Positions 1 through 8,432 of a stretch of 64,000 bases of DNA are shown here, one piece after another; position 1 is the stretch's first letter; each line of letters opens with the position of its first letter. This DNA is from CAYPKG01 sp964411275 (lineage in GTDB: Bacteria; Bacillota; Clostridia; Christensenellales; CAG-138). The stretch is from positions 54,231 to 118,230 of the forward strand of contig CAYPKG010000001.1 of NCBI GenBank assembly GCA_964411275.1, given 5' to 3'. The notes under the pieces are model-generated. The model made no database searches, had not been told where the DNA came from, and saw only the letters and a program-made list of their open reading frames with translations. The position numbers and the translations under genes are program-made.

Positions 1-115
1 TGCAGGAAACATATTGCCCATATCATGGGCTGACGAATAATATTATAAAACAATTCGCTTTATTTTACAAATCATAGGAGGAGAAAATGCAGCAGGGGTG
101 GCAATGGCTGAACAG

Positions 116-147
116 CATTAAAAAATCCCCGGCTGCAAGGCGCGGGG
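116..147 (-). terminator. Rho-independent terminator of the Q-rich coat-like gene
   Basis: Read on the minus strand, a CCCCG...CGGGG stem is followed at once by ATTTTTT. It lies about 25 bases past the stop codon of the minus-strand gene that ends at 170, so it probably ends that transcript. Confidence 0.6.
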
Positions 148-169
148 AGGAAGGTCCTTACCTTAGGCG

Positions 170-835
170 CTACGGATTGGATGGCTGATCCGGATTTTGC
201 ATTGTGCGCTGCATTTGCTGCTGTGTGAAGAATTCAGGGGACAGCGGCGCAAACGGGAAATCAACACTGGGTTCGCTTGGGAATTGCTCCGGTAAAATCC
301 AGGGTTCACCGTCCTCCTGCCCGCTTATTTCGGCTGATCCATATGCCATGTAATTTGACGGCTCAGGCCACGATGACGTGTGCGCTGTCAATGTGCTGGG
401 GCCGGTGGGGATGGACGTGAATACCCGGTTTTGCTGCTGTCTTTTTACCCGTTCCCGCCGCTCCAATTGTTGCTGCTTTGAGTAGCTGCCAGCTGGGAAA
501 AACGTTACGAATTTCAGGGCATACAGGTCACAAGACACAAATGCTTCATTGATAGCATCAAACAGCAGGAAATAGTTTTGCCCAACCTGGGTGAGAATTC
601 CGTCCTGGGTGTGGATGCTGTTGGTGCCGATGAGAAACTCACAGATCACATACCGGCCGATCAATGCCGAAATAATCTCATGATAATTTGTCGGGCTGAC
701 CTTGCCCATTGTGCCATGGAGGATGTCGTTCACAGATTGCTGTTGTTGAGGGGACAGAGTGAAAGAGCCCTCCTCTGGGATGGCGATCGTGCTGTCAGGA
801 AAGACGTTTTGCGAAGAAGCGCGGGATTGTTCCAT
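170..835 (-). CDS. Glutamine-rich protein of unknown function, possible spore-coat protein
   Basis: The 221-residue protein has no signal peptide or membrane segment. The ATG at 835 follows a strong AGGAGGTT. It has three parts: a short polar N-terminus with a run of four Gln; a compact hydrophobic core at about residues 50-115 (reading IGRYVICEFLIGT...GILTQVG...CDLYALKFVTFF), rich in beta-strand-type residues; and a Pro/Gln/Ser-rich tail. A Gln-rich flank around a small beta domain recalls spore-coat proteins such as GerQ, but that is a shape argument, not a family match. Two cysteines sit in the core. The neighbour upstream on the same strand is a cell-wall amidase, which would fit a spore or envelope role. 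Function unknown. Confidence 0.55.
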   Translation of the reverse strand: MEQSRASSQNVFPDSTIAIPEEGSFTLSPQQQQSVNDILHGTMGKVSPTNYHEIISALIGRYVICEFLIGTNSIHTQDGILTQVGQNYFLLFDAINEAFVSCDLYALKFVTFFPAGSYSKQQQLERRERVKRQQQNRVFTSIPTGPSTLTAHTSSWPEPSNYMAYGSAEISGQEDGEPWILPEQFPSEPSVDFPFAPLSPEFFTQQQMQRTMQNPDQPSNP

Positions 836-898
836 AATAACCTCCTGTTTTAGGTATTTACATGCAAATTTGTTGGCGCGTAAAACCCGCCGCTCTGT

Positions 899-1633
899 TT
901 ACACTCGAACGTATGCCTTGTTTGCGTAGCCGGTGTTTCCGCCGTATTCTACAACATACCAGTCGCCCCCCGGGTCGCCAACGATTAAAAGCTGCGCGCC
1001 GTTCGGGGCTTGGGCTACGATCCTGCTGGCGGTGGAGGGAAGGCTTCTGATATTCAGCCTTCCGGTATTCACCGCGACTGTACCGGTTTTCGTCCCCTGG
1101 GGCCACACAAATGGGATGCCGAAATACTCTGTCAGCGCCCTGACCAGCGTTTGGGCGATGAGGTCTGTGTTGTCGGTGATCCATTGGGCGTCCTGAGGGT
1201 TGTCATGATACGCCAGCTCCAGAAATACCGACGGCGCCCGGGTGCGGGTGACCTCTCCTATTCTGGTGGTAGGCAACGCGCGCACTAGCCCTGGGTAAAT
1301 GTCGGAAATATTGTCCTGGAATATCCGTGCAGCCCGCTGCCCGCCAACGCTTACCGGTGAGTAATAGATGTCCGAGCCCCGGACGGTGCCATACTCCCCA
1401 TCCGGCGCGGCGTTGGAGTGAAGCGCCAGATGCAAGTCGTAATTTCCGGCGTTTGACGCGCGGATGGACGAGGCCGCGGTCATGTCCGGGGTGTTGCGGG
1501 TGAACTCAATGCCGCTGGCCCTAAGGTATTGCTCCATAGCATCGGCCAGTATATTCATGTGATATTCCTCTGTGCCGCCTGTGACGTATAGATTGTTTTC
1601 CTGTGTGGAAGGACTCAGATAGATGGTAGGCAA
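899..1633 (-). CDS. N-acetylmuramoyl-L-alanine amidase (Amidase_3 type) with C-terminal SH3 domain
   Basis: This is a 244-residue peptidoglycan amidase that would cut the bond between N-acetylmuramic acid and L-alanine. The start is a TTG at 1633 behind AGGAGGG. The Amidase_3 domain fills about residues 2-175: the zinc Glu lies in TEEYHMN (Glu22/23), the zinc His is His72 in LHSNAA, and the catalytic Glu is Glu139 in FLELAYHDN. A bacterial SH3 domain follows at about 185-244 (GRLNIRSLPS...GYANKAYVRV), probably for wall binding. The usual N-terminal GHGG zinc motif is replaced by LSPSTQ, a variant I recall from clostridial amidases. There is no signal peptide, so it may act on release from the mother cell, within the forespore, or through a non-classical route. 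Confidence 0.8.
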   Translation of the reverse strand: MPTIYLSPSTQENNLYVTGGTEEYHMNILADAMEQYLRASGIEFTRNTPDMTAASSIRASNAGNYDLHLALHSNAAPDGEYGTVRGSDIYYSPVSVGGQRAARIFQDNISDIYPGLVRALPTTRIGEVTRTRAPSVFLELAYHDNPQDAQWITDNTDLIAQTLVRALTEYFGIPFVWPQGTKTGTVAVNTGRLNIRSLPSTASRIVAQAPNGAQLLIVGDPGGDWYVVEYGGNTGYANKAYVRV

Positions 1634-1794
1634 AGGGGTTCCCTCCTAGCGAAATTCAATACTTCACTATATGCTCGTTAGCCTTTGCGTGCGCCATAGG
1701 GCCTTTTCAGGCGCATAGCAAAACCATCCCCTGGAAACAGTAACATTAATACGGCGGCGCTTTTACCGCCATGAAACCGGGGGAGTAAAACGAT

Positions 1795-2493
1795 ATGCTG
1801 ATCCTGTTTTTGAGGGCAATTTTTCTATATACGCTGGTATTTGTTGTGATGCGCCTGATGGGGAAGCGGCAGGTCAGCGACCTACAGCCCTTTGATTTGG
1901 TGGTGACGCTCTTAATAGCGGACCTTGCCAGCGACCCAATTACGGACACAGGCATTCCGCTTATCTATGGAATCATGCCCATTTTTGCCCTGTATCTCAT
2001 GCAGCAGCTCATGAGCTGGCTGTCATTAAAAAGCGAGCGGGTGCGGGGAATATTATCGGGCAAGCCTATTATCGTGGTGGTAAAAGGGGTGGTTCAAGAG
2101 GACGCCATGCGCAAGGGGTGTTATACCCTGAACGATCTCCTGGAACAGCTGCGCACAAAGGATGTGTTTCACATAAGCGAGGTGGAGTACGCCATCATCG
2201 AGACCGACGGAAGCCTCAGCGTTTTGAAAAAAGGTAAGTTTCAGCAGCCTTCCATGCAGGACATGAATATCAAGGCGCCCAAAGTGGCGCTGCCGGATCT
2301 TTTGATATTGGACGGAAAGGTACATGAAAGAGCGCTGCAAAAAAGCGGGCATACAGGAGAATGGCTTACGGCGCAGTTAAAGACCATGGGCTTTCAAACA
2401 GAGAAAGAAGTGTTCTTTTTAAGCTATGACGCAGCCACAGGTACGCTCAACGCCCAGGAACGGGTAGGAAAACAAAAAAGGCCCCCCGGGTAA
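1795..2493 (+). CDS. DUF421 (YetF-like) membrane protein
   Basis: A 232-residue membrane protein of the YetF/DUF421 family. Two or three membrane helices occupy about residues 1-85, including a FLYTLVFVVMRLMGKRQ stretch and the typical DLQPFDLVVTLLIADLAS segment. The soluble part begins with RGILSGKPIIVVVKG and carries the family's LNDLLEQLR and VEYAIIETDGSLSVL motifs. The ATG at 1795 follows GGGGGAG. Family members occur in spore-formers, often next to spoVA genes or DUF4363 genes; their biochemical role is not settled. The gene just downstream encodes a DUF4363 protein, with only 30 bases between them, so they are probably co-transcribed. Confidence 0.85.
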   Translation: MLILFLRAIFLYTLVFVVMRLMGKRQVSDLQPFDLVVTLLIADLASDPITDTGIPLIYGIMPIFALYLMQQLMSWLSLKSERVRGILSGKPIIVVVKGVVQEDAMRKGCYTLNDLLEQLRTKDVFHISEVEYAIIETDGSLSVLKKGKFQQPSMQDMNIKAPKVALPDLLILDGKVHERALQKSGHTGEWLTAQLKTMGFQTEKEVFFLSYDAATGTLNAQERVGKQKRPPG

Positions 2494-2523
2494 TCAGACT
2501 TGACGTGGGAAGGAAGGCCCAAA

Positions 2524-2904
2524 ATGGCTAAAAGAATTTTTACGGTATTCGTGTTGATTGCGCTGTTGTTCCTGTTTATTTTTCCGGCGCGTTTTTTAGA
2601 GCAGCTGTCGACTGAGCTTGTGACGGCAGCGAAAGCCGCCATAGAGGCGGCTCTCGACGACGACTGGGGACAGGTGTATGAGGGTCTTACCGGCGCTTAT
2701 GACAGGTTTTTGCGCGTTCAGGACTATCTACATTTGTTTCTCGACCATGAGGAGGTGCTGGAATTGGAGGTGGGGCTTCAAAGCTCCGTCGCCCTCGCCA
2801 GAGCCCAGGATCTAGGGCAGCTGATGCCGGAGTTAAGCGTGGTGATTTCTCAGGCTCAGTACCTCAACAACATCGAAAACTTCAACATATTTACATTGCT
2901 GTAA
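2524..2904 (+). CDS. DUF4363 family protein
   Basis: A 126-residue protein starting at the ATG at 2524 (MAKRIFTVF) behind GGAAGG; an in-frame TTG at 2500 is less likely. One N-terminal hydrophobic helix at about residues 4-20 anchors it in the membrane or acts as a signal. The rest is helical and acidic, with WGQVYEGLTGAYDRF and HEEVLELEVGLQSSVA segments typical of DUF4363 proteins. It sits directly behind the DUF421 gene, an arrangement known in clostridia, so the two may work together. Its last 14 bases overlap the end of aroE on the other strand. Biochemical function unknown. Confidence 0.75.
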   Translation: MAKRIFTVFVLIALLFLFIFPARFLEQLSTELVTAAKAAIEAALDDDWGQVYEGLTGAYDRFLRVQDYLHLFLDHEEVLELEVGLQSSVALARAQDLGQLMPELSVVISQAQYLNNIENFNIFTLL

Positions 2905-3709
2905 TGGCGCGCCTGGCGGCAGCCACCGCGCTAAAATCAGGGACGATCCCTGTATAGAGAATGAACGCGGCCACCCCCTGCCACAGCAGCATGGAAAGCC
3001 CCGGCATGACCGCAAGGCCAGCCATTTTGGCTGCTGTAAGAAGCTCTGTATCGGCAGGGTTATAGACCATATCGCACACGATGGCGTGGGAAGGAAGCAA
3101 GCTGATAAATCCGATGTCGGAAAACGGCGGTTGCCCCCGCATGCCCAGCGGCGTTGCGTTGATGAGTATGTCGCAGTCCTCAAAACCTGCGTGTTTCATA
3201 TCGCCGCAGGAAAGCGCGCAATTCCCATTTGGAAGGGCATTCAAAAGCGCCTCCGCCTTTTTTTGATCCCGCGTAGCGATGGTGAGGGATTTGGCCTTCC
3301 GCGCCGTGCAAAGCGCCACGGCTTTAGCCGCGCCGCCAGCGCCAAGGAGTATGACCCGCCTATCTGCAAACTCATGCCCAAGCTCCTGCAGCGCCCGGGC
3401 AAAGCCCTCCCCGTCGGTGCTGTACCCGTGAAAATTGCCCTGCCCGTCCACGAGAACCGTGTTGACGCTGCCGGCTTCTAGCGCGTCGGGGGACAGGGTT
3501 TTGCAATAGGGGAGTATGGTCTCTTTATGGGGCATCGTCACGTTAAACCCCGAGAGAGTCCGCAGCCGGGGCAGCGCAAGGGCCAGAGCATTTTCCGGGA
3601 CGGTGATGGCGTCATAGCTTGCGTCAATCCCGAGCCGCTCAAATAGCGTACGGTAGAGGAGGGGAGACCGGCTGTGACCGATGGGGTCTCCGATTACGGC
3701 AAATTGCAA
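2891..3709 (-). CDS. aroE: Shikimate dehydrogenase AroE
   Basis: The 272-residue enzyme reduces 3-dehydroshikimate to shikimate with NADPH in the aromatic amino acid pathway. The shikimate-binding SRSP is at residues 13-16, the catalytic Lys is Lys62 in NVTMPHKE, and the Rossmann loop GAGGAAKA lies near residue 122. DGQGNFHGYSTDGEGF is the usual substrate-side motif. The start is a TTG at 3709 behind GGAAGGG. It faces away from aroQ, the enzyme of the preceding pathway step, with 72 bases between the two starts, so the two could share a control region. It converges on the DUF4363 gene with a 14-base overlap. Confidence 0.95.
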   Translation of the reverse strand: MQFAVIGDPIGHSRSPLLYRTLFERLGIDASYDAITVPENALALALPRLRTLSGFNVTMPHKETILPYCKTLSPDALEAGSVNTVLVDGQGNFHGYSTDGEGFARALQELGHEFADRRVILLGAGGAAKAVALCTARKAKSLTIATRDQKKAEALLNALPNGNCALSCGDMKHAGFEDCDILINATPLGMRGQPPFSDIGFISLLPSHAIVCDMVYNPADTELLTAAKMAGLAVMPGLSMLLWQGVAAFILYTGIVPDFSAVAAARRAITAM

Positions 3710-3781
3710 AAAAATACCCTTCCTTTCTTGTTTCGCCTGGAGTATGATAGAGGCTAGCCCGAATAATGCCGGAGGCGAAAG

Positions 3782-4228
3782 ATGAAAAATTTAAAAACAA
3801 TACTTATTCTAAACGGCCCCAATCTCAACCTGACAGGCGTCCGGGAGCCCGGCGTTTACGGTTGTGAAACGCTGCGCTCCATCGAGGACGCGGCTGTGCG
3901 CGAAGCACAGAGCCTGGGGTTTAGTGCCGAATGTTTTCAGTCCAATCACGAGGGCGCGTTGATCGACCGCATTCATTTGGCGCGGGAAGAGGGCGTTTGC
4001 GGGATCGTATTCAATCCCGGCGCGTTCACCCACTATTCCTACGCCCTTCGGGACGCCATCGCCGCGGTGAACATCCCCACAGTGGAGGTGCACCTGTCAA
4101 ACGTTTTTTGCCGGGAGGCGTTTCGCCGGGAGAGCGTGATTGCGCCTGTATGCCTGGGGCAGATCGCGGGGCTTGCAGGCCACGGATATTCCCTTGCGGT
4201 GCGGTATCTCGCCACCATTTTCGCATAG
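3782..4228 (+). CDS. aroQ: 3-dehydroquinate dehydratase, type II (AroQ)
   Basis: The 148-residue enzyme converts 3-dehydroquinate to 3-dehydroshikimate in the shikimate pathway. It has the type II hallmarks: ILNGPNLNLTG at residues 8-18, the catalytic Tyr26 in GVYG, Asn78 and His84 in FNPGAFTHYS, and His104 in VEVHLSN followed by an Arg near 112. The length is normal for the dodecameric type II family. It is divergent from aroE, the next enzyme in the pathway. No other shikimate gene lies nearby. Confidence 0.95.
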   Translation: MKNLKTILILNGPNLNLTGVREPGVYGCETLRSIEDAAVREAQSLGFSAECFQSNHEGALIDRIHLAREEGVCGIVFNPGAFTHYSYALRDAIAAVNIPTVEVHLSNVFCREAFRRESVIAPVCLGQIAGLAGHGYSLAVRYLATIFA

Positions 4229-4499
4229 CATATAGTATAGACAAAGGCGGCAAAAGCCGCAACCATAATTGTGACAAAGAGTTACAGGGAAATATCAAGG
4301 AAAGTTCACGTTGCGTTCATGGGTGGTTCATGAAGGGATTGTATAGTAATGGTGTCAAAGGTTAATTCTGATGACACCCCCCCAACACGCTGGATTTTTT
4401 GTCCAGTGCCGCCCTGCCGGTCTCCCCGTCGGCGGGGCATATTTTTGAATTTTTACAGATAATTCACACGAGTTTCTATCTTGCGTGATAAAATGAAAT

Positions 4500-4625
4500 T
4501 ATCATGATATTGATATGAAACAGCGCAAACTCCACGCTCTGGATTGGCAGCTGGAACGTGTGAGGAATAATCGCAGGATTGGGAACTCGCGATTTGCAAA
4601 AACCCGGGCATGAGCCCGGGCTTTT
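4500..4625 (+). ncRNA. Possible small RNA ending in a strong terminator
   Basis: An AT-rich, promoter-like stretch (weak -35/-10 matches at 4463-4510) precedes about 100 bases with local pairing potential, for example GCAAA near 4525 with TTTGC near 4595, and then the perfect terminator at 4603-4625. No open reading frame with a ribosome binding site fits. I do not recognise any known riboswitch, 6S or SRP RNA consensus in it. Confidence 0.25.
4603..4625 (+). terminator. Rho-independent terminator
   Basis: A perfect seven-base stem CCCGGGC-atga-GCCCGGG is followed by CTTTT and preceded by AAAAA. It lies in the gene-free interval, 60 bases before the promoter of the PBP gene. Confidence 0.7.
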
Positions 4626-4682
4626 GCGTAAGTTGGGCCACAAAGCCTTAGGCTTTTCCTGGCGGGGCCGCTGGGGTGGGGA

Positions 4683-4711
4683 TTTACCTAATTTTTTAGT
4701 TGTGGTATACT
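4683..4711 (+). promoter_or_regulatory. SigA-type promoter of the class A PBP gene
   Basis: The -35 is TTTACC and the -10 is TATACT with a 17-base spacer; a TG lies just upstream of the -10. It is 55 bases before the chosen ATG. Confidence 0.6.
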
Positions 4712-4766
4712 GTTGTTTAATTAAAAAATATGGACAGTGGGCGAAAATCTGCCCCCATGGAGCGGT

Positions 4767-7682
4767 ATGCAGAAAATAAAGCTTTTTTTTCTGAAATTAA
4801 AATATCGCGTCAAAAAGGCTTGGCGCCGGTTTGAGGACTGGTTGTCGGCCCTGTTTGGCGGCAAACAAAAGAGCGGGACCCTGTTTGATAATACCCGTGA
4901 AACCTCTGTTCGCCCTGATGCCGGGACGTATCAGGATGGAGAAACCAGGCTGTTTACCCCGGTCAATGGCGAAGAATACGCGCAAGAGGAGCAGGAGGAA
5001 GCATTGTTCACAGAACGTGGGCAGCCCCGGCCGTTCGTGCTTAGCATCCTGTTTTCAAGCGTGAAATTAATGCTTCTCCTGGTGGCGTTGTTGGGATTTG
5101 GTGTGCTGGGTGCCGCGGTTGGTATCGCGAAGGCATATGTGGAGACCACGCCGACGCTGGACCGCGCGCAGCTGACGAAGTCGGACAGGACAAGCTACCT
5201 TTACGACAAGGACGGCAATCTCATCACCAGCATCGCGGACATCGAATACCGGGATTGGGTGGACATAGAAAACATTCCAGCCCGGCTGACAAATGCCTTT
5301 GTGGCCGTGGAGGACGTGCGCTTTTACAAGCATGAGGGCGTGGATATCAAGCGGCTTATGAAGGCTGCCATTGAGGTGCTGGGCAACTCCAACTCCTCAG
5401 GCGGCAGCACGATTACCCAGCAGCTCATCAAAAACAAGGTGTTGACGGCGGAGCGCAACTACAAGCGTAAAATACAGGAGGCATATCTGGCGCTGGAGCT
5501 GGAAAAGGAAATCAACAAGGATGATATTCTTGAGGCATATCTCAACGATATTCACCTTGGAGGCTCAAACTATGGCGTAAAGACAGCGGCGAAGGACTAT
5601 TTCAACAAGGAATTGAACGAGTTGACAATCAAGGAATGCGCAATGCTGGCAGGCCTTACGCAAAATCCGTACCGCTATAACCCCCGGCTGAACAAGTATT
5701 CCAACGGCGGCACAAACTGGAAGTACACGGAGGACCGAACCAATACGGTCCTGATGCTGATGTATAAAAACGGTTTTATTACCCAGCAGGAGTACGAGGC
5801 TGCCAAGGCCGAGGACGTGTATATCGTCGAGATTTCCCATCAAAAACAGATGTATCAGATGCCGCATTTTGTGGAATACGCCATCCATGACGTGGTGACG
5901 CATTTGCTGCAGCAACGGGGGCTTCCGGACACGAATGTCAACAGAAACACCGTGGAAAACGAGCTTCGCACCGGCGGCTATCGGATCTATACCACGTTGG
6001 ATCCTAAAATCCAGAACACGGTCCAGGAAACCCTGGAAACCTGGGAGAAATATCCGCCGCTTGCCAACCCCGACAAGGGGAAGACCGTGGGAACGCTTTC
6101 GGACAATTCCGTCATTGAAACAGTGCAGCCCCAAGCGTCGGCTGTGGTGCTGGATTACCGCAAGGGCGAACTGCGGGCTGTGGTAGGCAGCCGCACCACC
6201 CCAATAATCCGCAAAAGCCTCAACCGTGCGCGCCAAAGCTATATGGAGGTGGGCTCCTCCATAAAACCCCTGGCGGTGTACGGCCCGGCGCTGGATGCCG
6301 GCGTTTCCCCCGCCACTGTCATCGCGAACCTGGCGGCGCCCATTTCGGGCTGGGGGACGGAACAGGGATATCCCGCCATCGGCAACAGCAAATGGGTTGG
6401 CCCGGTGACCGTAAGGCGGGGCATCGTTTCCTCGCTGAACGTGGTGGCGGCCCGGACGCTGTTTGAATACGTGTCCCCGGAGGTGGCGGCTGAGTATCTG
6501 GTGAACATGGGCGCCATCACCTCGGAAATCAATGTGGACGGCCCTGGCCTCGCGCTGGGCACCTCGGGATTGACCACCATCCAGATGGCGGGGGCTTTCG
6601 GGACCATCGCAGGCGGTGGCGAGTATAAGGAACCCCTGAGCTTTACAAAGGTGGTGGACGGCGCGGGAAACATTATACTCGATGCGGAAGCCATCCGGGT
6701 GCGCCGCCAGGTATTTTTGCCCTCCACCGCATGGCTGCTTGTGGACATGTTACAGGATGCCGTGGATAGCGGCACCGGCACCAACGCCAAGATCAAGGGG
6801 ATGAGCGTTGCGGGCAAGACCGGCACCAATGCCGATAATAAAAGCGTATATTTTGCGGGCATGACGCCCTATTATGTGGGGACTATCTGGATTGGCCATG
6901 ACCAGCCCAGCAATCCCCTTAAAAGCGGTTCCAGCGGCGGAACCTACGCGGCTCCCGTATGGCAGGCATTTATGTCGAAAATTCACACGGGGCTTTCAGA
7001 CCGCAATATCATCGATGCGTCCGTGTCGGAGCTGGGACTTGTGAAAAAGACGGTATGCAGCGTTTCGGGCCTGCTAGCCACCGACGCTTGCGCCGCCGAC
7101 AGCGACGGCCATGAGCCTGTGGAGGACTGGTTCCTGTATGAGAACGCGCCCACGGAGTTTTGCGACATGCACGTGGCGGTTCATGTCTGCAGCGAAACCG
7201 GCCAGCTGGCCACAGAGGATTGTCCAGCATCATATGTGACCTCCGGCGCGCAGGTGTTGATCCGCCCCGGCAACTATTACGACCAGTTTACGGATGAGCA
7301 GCTGGCCACCGGCTTTACAATGGCCGTGCGGACCAGCATGACTCTCGAGGAATACGAAAGCTATCTTGCCGGCGCGCGAAGCGTTTGCGCCCTTCACGGC
7401 GGCGGTAGCGAGGACGGCGGAGATGACGATGACTCAGCCCTGGAAAGGGAAGCGAGAGAATTGGGCATGAAGCTGGATGAGATCATTGCAAACGAAAGCC
7501 TGTCCCAATCGGAAAGCCAACAGCTTAGGCAGCTTCGAATGCAGATTTCAAACGCGCTGTCCGCCGGGCGGTATCAGCAACTTGAAACAGCCATGGAAAA
7601 AGCCAAGGAGGCGGTCAGCCGCTATAGCGACGATACGGGAGAGGCTGAAGAAGATAGCGAGTCTTCGGATGATGTTGCTTAG
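4767..7682 (+). CDS. Class A penicillin-binding protein (bifunctional transglycosylase/transpeptidase)
   Basis: The 971-residue enzyme polymerises and cross-links peptidoglycan. I chose the ATG at 4767 (MQKIKLFF) behind TGGAGCG; a GTG at 4737 is possible. A basic cytoplasmic N-terminus of about 90 residues leads to one membrane helix (FSSVKLMLLLVALLGFGVLG). The GT51 domain has EDVRFYKHEGVD with its catalytic Glu, GGSTITQQLIKN and LEAYLNDIHLGG. The transpeptidase domain has the Ser497-x-x-Lys500 motif, an SSLN motif and Lys684-Thr-Gly. The C-terminus carries two Cys-containing LATD/LATE repeats and then an acidic linker (GGDDDDS) and a charged helical tail of about 80 residues, which is longer than usual. 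It is followed after 24 bases by the UDG gene. Confidence 0.95.
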   Translation: MQKIKLFFLKLKYRVKKAWRRFEDWLSALFGGKQKSGTLFDNTRETSVRPDAGTYQDGETRLFTPVNGEEYAQEEQEEALFTERGQPRPFVLSILFSSVKLMLLLVALLGFGVLGAAVGIAKAYVETTPTLDRAQLTKSDRTSYLYDKDGNLITSIADIEYRDWVDIENIPARLTNAFVAVEDVRFYKHEGVDIKRLMKAAIEVLGNSNSSGGSTITQQLIKNKVLTAERNYKRKIQEAYLALELEKEINKDDILEAYLNDIHLGGSNYGVKTAAKDYFNKELNELTIKECAMLAGLTQNPYRYNPRLNKYSNGGTNWKYTEDRTNTVLMLMYKNGFITQQEYEAAKAEDVYIVEISHQKQMYQMPHFVEYAIHDVVTHLLQQRGLPDTNVNRNTVENELRTGGYRIYTTLDPKIQNTVQETLETWEKYPPLANPDKGKTVGTLSDNSVIETVQPQASAVVLDYRKGELRAVVGSRTTPIIRKSLNRARQSYMEVGSSIKPLAVYGPALDAGVSPATVIANLAAPISGWGTEQGYPAIGNSKWVGPVTVRRGIVSSLNVVAARTLFEYVSPEVAAEYLVNMGAITSEINVDGPGLALGTSGLTTIQMAGAFGTIAGGGEYKEPLSFTKVVDGAGNIILDAEAIRVRRQVFLPSTAWLLVDMLQDAVDSGTGTNAKIKGMSVAGKTGTNADNKSVYFAGMTPYYVGTIWIGHDQPSNPLKSGSSGGTYAAPVWQAFMSKIHTGLSDRNIIDASVSELGLVKKTVCSVSGLLATDACAADSDGHEPVEDWFLYENAPTEFCDMHVAVHVCSETGQLATEDCPASYVTSGAQVLIRPGNYYDQFTDEQLATGFTMAVRTSMTLEEYESYLAGARSVCALHGGGSEDGGDDDDSALEREARELGMKLDEIIANESLSQSESQQLRQLRMQISNALSAGRYQQLETAMEKAKEAVSRYSDDTGEAEEDSESSDDVA

Positions 7683-7706
7683 GCTAGAAGCGAGAGGTAG
7701 CAGTGG

Positions 7707-8330
7707 ATGGGCAATGAAAGGGCAGCGCAGGCTAAGCTAAACGAACTGTATGAAGCGGAGCGGCTGCGCCTGCAAAGAGTATCGCAGCAGGCGGATGCGC
7801 CGATGGGAGCCTATGCTTCGCCGGTATTTGGTGAGGGAAATGCTTTGCCCCGGCTGGTTTTGGTGGGCGAAGCCCCCGGCGCGGAGGAAACCAGGCTTGG
7901 ACGGCCCTTTGTGGGGCGGGCGGGTCAGCAGCTAAGCGCGCTTTTAACGCTTGCAGGAATGTCCAGGGAGGAATTATACGTGACAAACGTCGTAAAATAC
8001 CGCCCGGAGGCCAGAAGCGCCCGGGGTACGAAAAACCGTACGCCTGGTCAAAAAGAAATAGTAGAGGGGCTGCCGCTTTTGGAAAGAGAGCTCCAAATAC
8101 TCAAGCCGGAAATAGTGGCAACACTTGGAAATGTACCGCTGATGGCCCTGTATGCCATCGTGAATATGCCCAAATCGACAGTTGGCGCGGTGCACGGCAT
8201 ACCGCAGCAGGTGCGCCTTTGCGGGCGGGAGCTCATTCTTTACCCGCTGTACCACCCCGCCAGCACCATCTATAACCGGGCGCTGTTGCCCGTTTGTGAA
8301 CTGGACGCGAAGGGATTGGGAGCGCTGTGA
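7707..8330 (+). CDS. Uracil-DNA glycosylase family 4-like protein without the Fe-S cysteines
   Basis: The 207-residue protein should remove uracil from DNA. The family motifs are present: GEAPG at residues 54-58, GRPFVGRAGQQL at 65-76, YVTNVVKYRP at 91-100, and the HPAS loop at 183-186. Classical family 4 enzymes hold a 4Fe-4S cluster with four cysteines, two near the N-terminus, one in the K-C-R-P motif and one about 16 residues later. Here the N-terminus has none, the motif reads KYRP, and the only cysteines are Cys172 and Cys197. It is therefore a cluster-less variant; I recall similar ones in clostridia. It starts 24 bases after the PBP gene. Confidence 0.85.
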   Translation: MGNERAAQAKLNELYEAERLRLQRVSQQADAPMGAYASPVFGEGNALPRLVLVGEAPGAEETRLGRPFVGRAGQQLSALLTLAGMSREELYVTNVVKYRPEARSARGTKNRTPGQKEIVEGLPLLERELQILKPEIVATLGNVPLMALYAIVNMPKSTVGAVHGIPQQVRLCGRELILYPLYHPASTIYNRALLPVCELDAKGLGAL

Positions 8331-8377
8331 AGAAATCGTGAAACAGCCCACGCCTTTGCCGATGGAATGGAAGATTA

Positions 8378-8386
8378 TGCTATACT
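8378..8386 (+). promoter_or_regulatory. Extended -10 promoter before the SH3/peptidoglycan-binding protein gene
   Basis: TGC-TATACT is an extended -10. A TTGCCG lies upstream with an over-long spacer of 19 bases, so the promoter would lean on the extended -10. It sits about 47 bases before the ATG at 8433. Confidence 0.45.
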
Positions 8387-8432
8387 ATGGACAAGCCTGA
8401 ATGACCCGCTTGTCCCCAAAGGGGGAAGTTGA

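Larger units (their letters stand above)
4229..4766. other. Gene-free interval between aroQ and the class A PBP gene
   Basis: No convincing coding frame lies in these 538 bases. The stretch holds a small hairpin GCGGC-aaaa-GCCGC just after aroQ, a hairpin CTGGA...TCCAG near 4391, a terminator-like hairpin CCCCG-tcgg-CGGGG at 4424-4437 followed by catattttt, an AT-rich stretch at 4441-4510, a strong terminator at 4603-4625, and the PBP promoter at 4683-4711. A strong terminator with no gene in front of it hints at a short RNA (see the 4500-4625 entry). Confidence 0.5.

Noticed and set aside
87..188. 33-codon frame with a perfect AGGAGGAG upstream
   Set aside because: It runs through the terminator hairpin of the minus-strand gene and 19 bases into that gene's end. 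The composition looks random and there is no partner, so the site may be chance.
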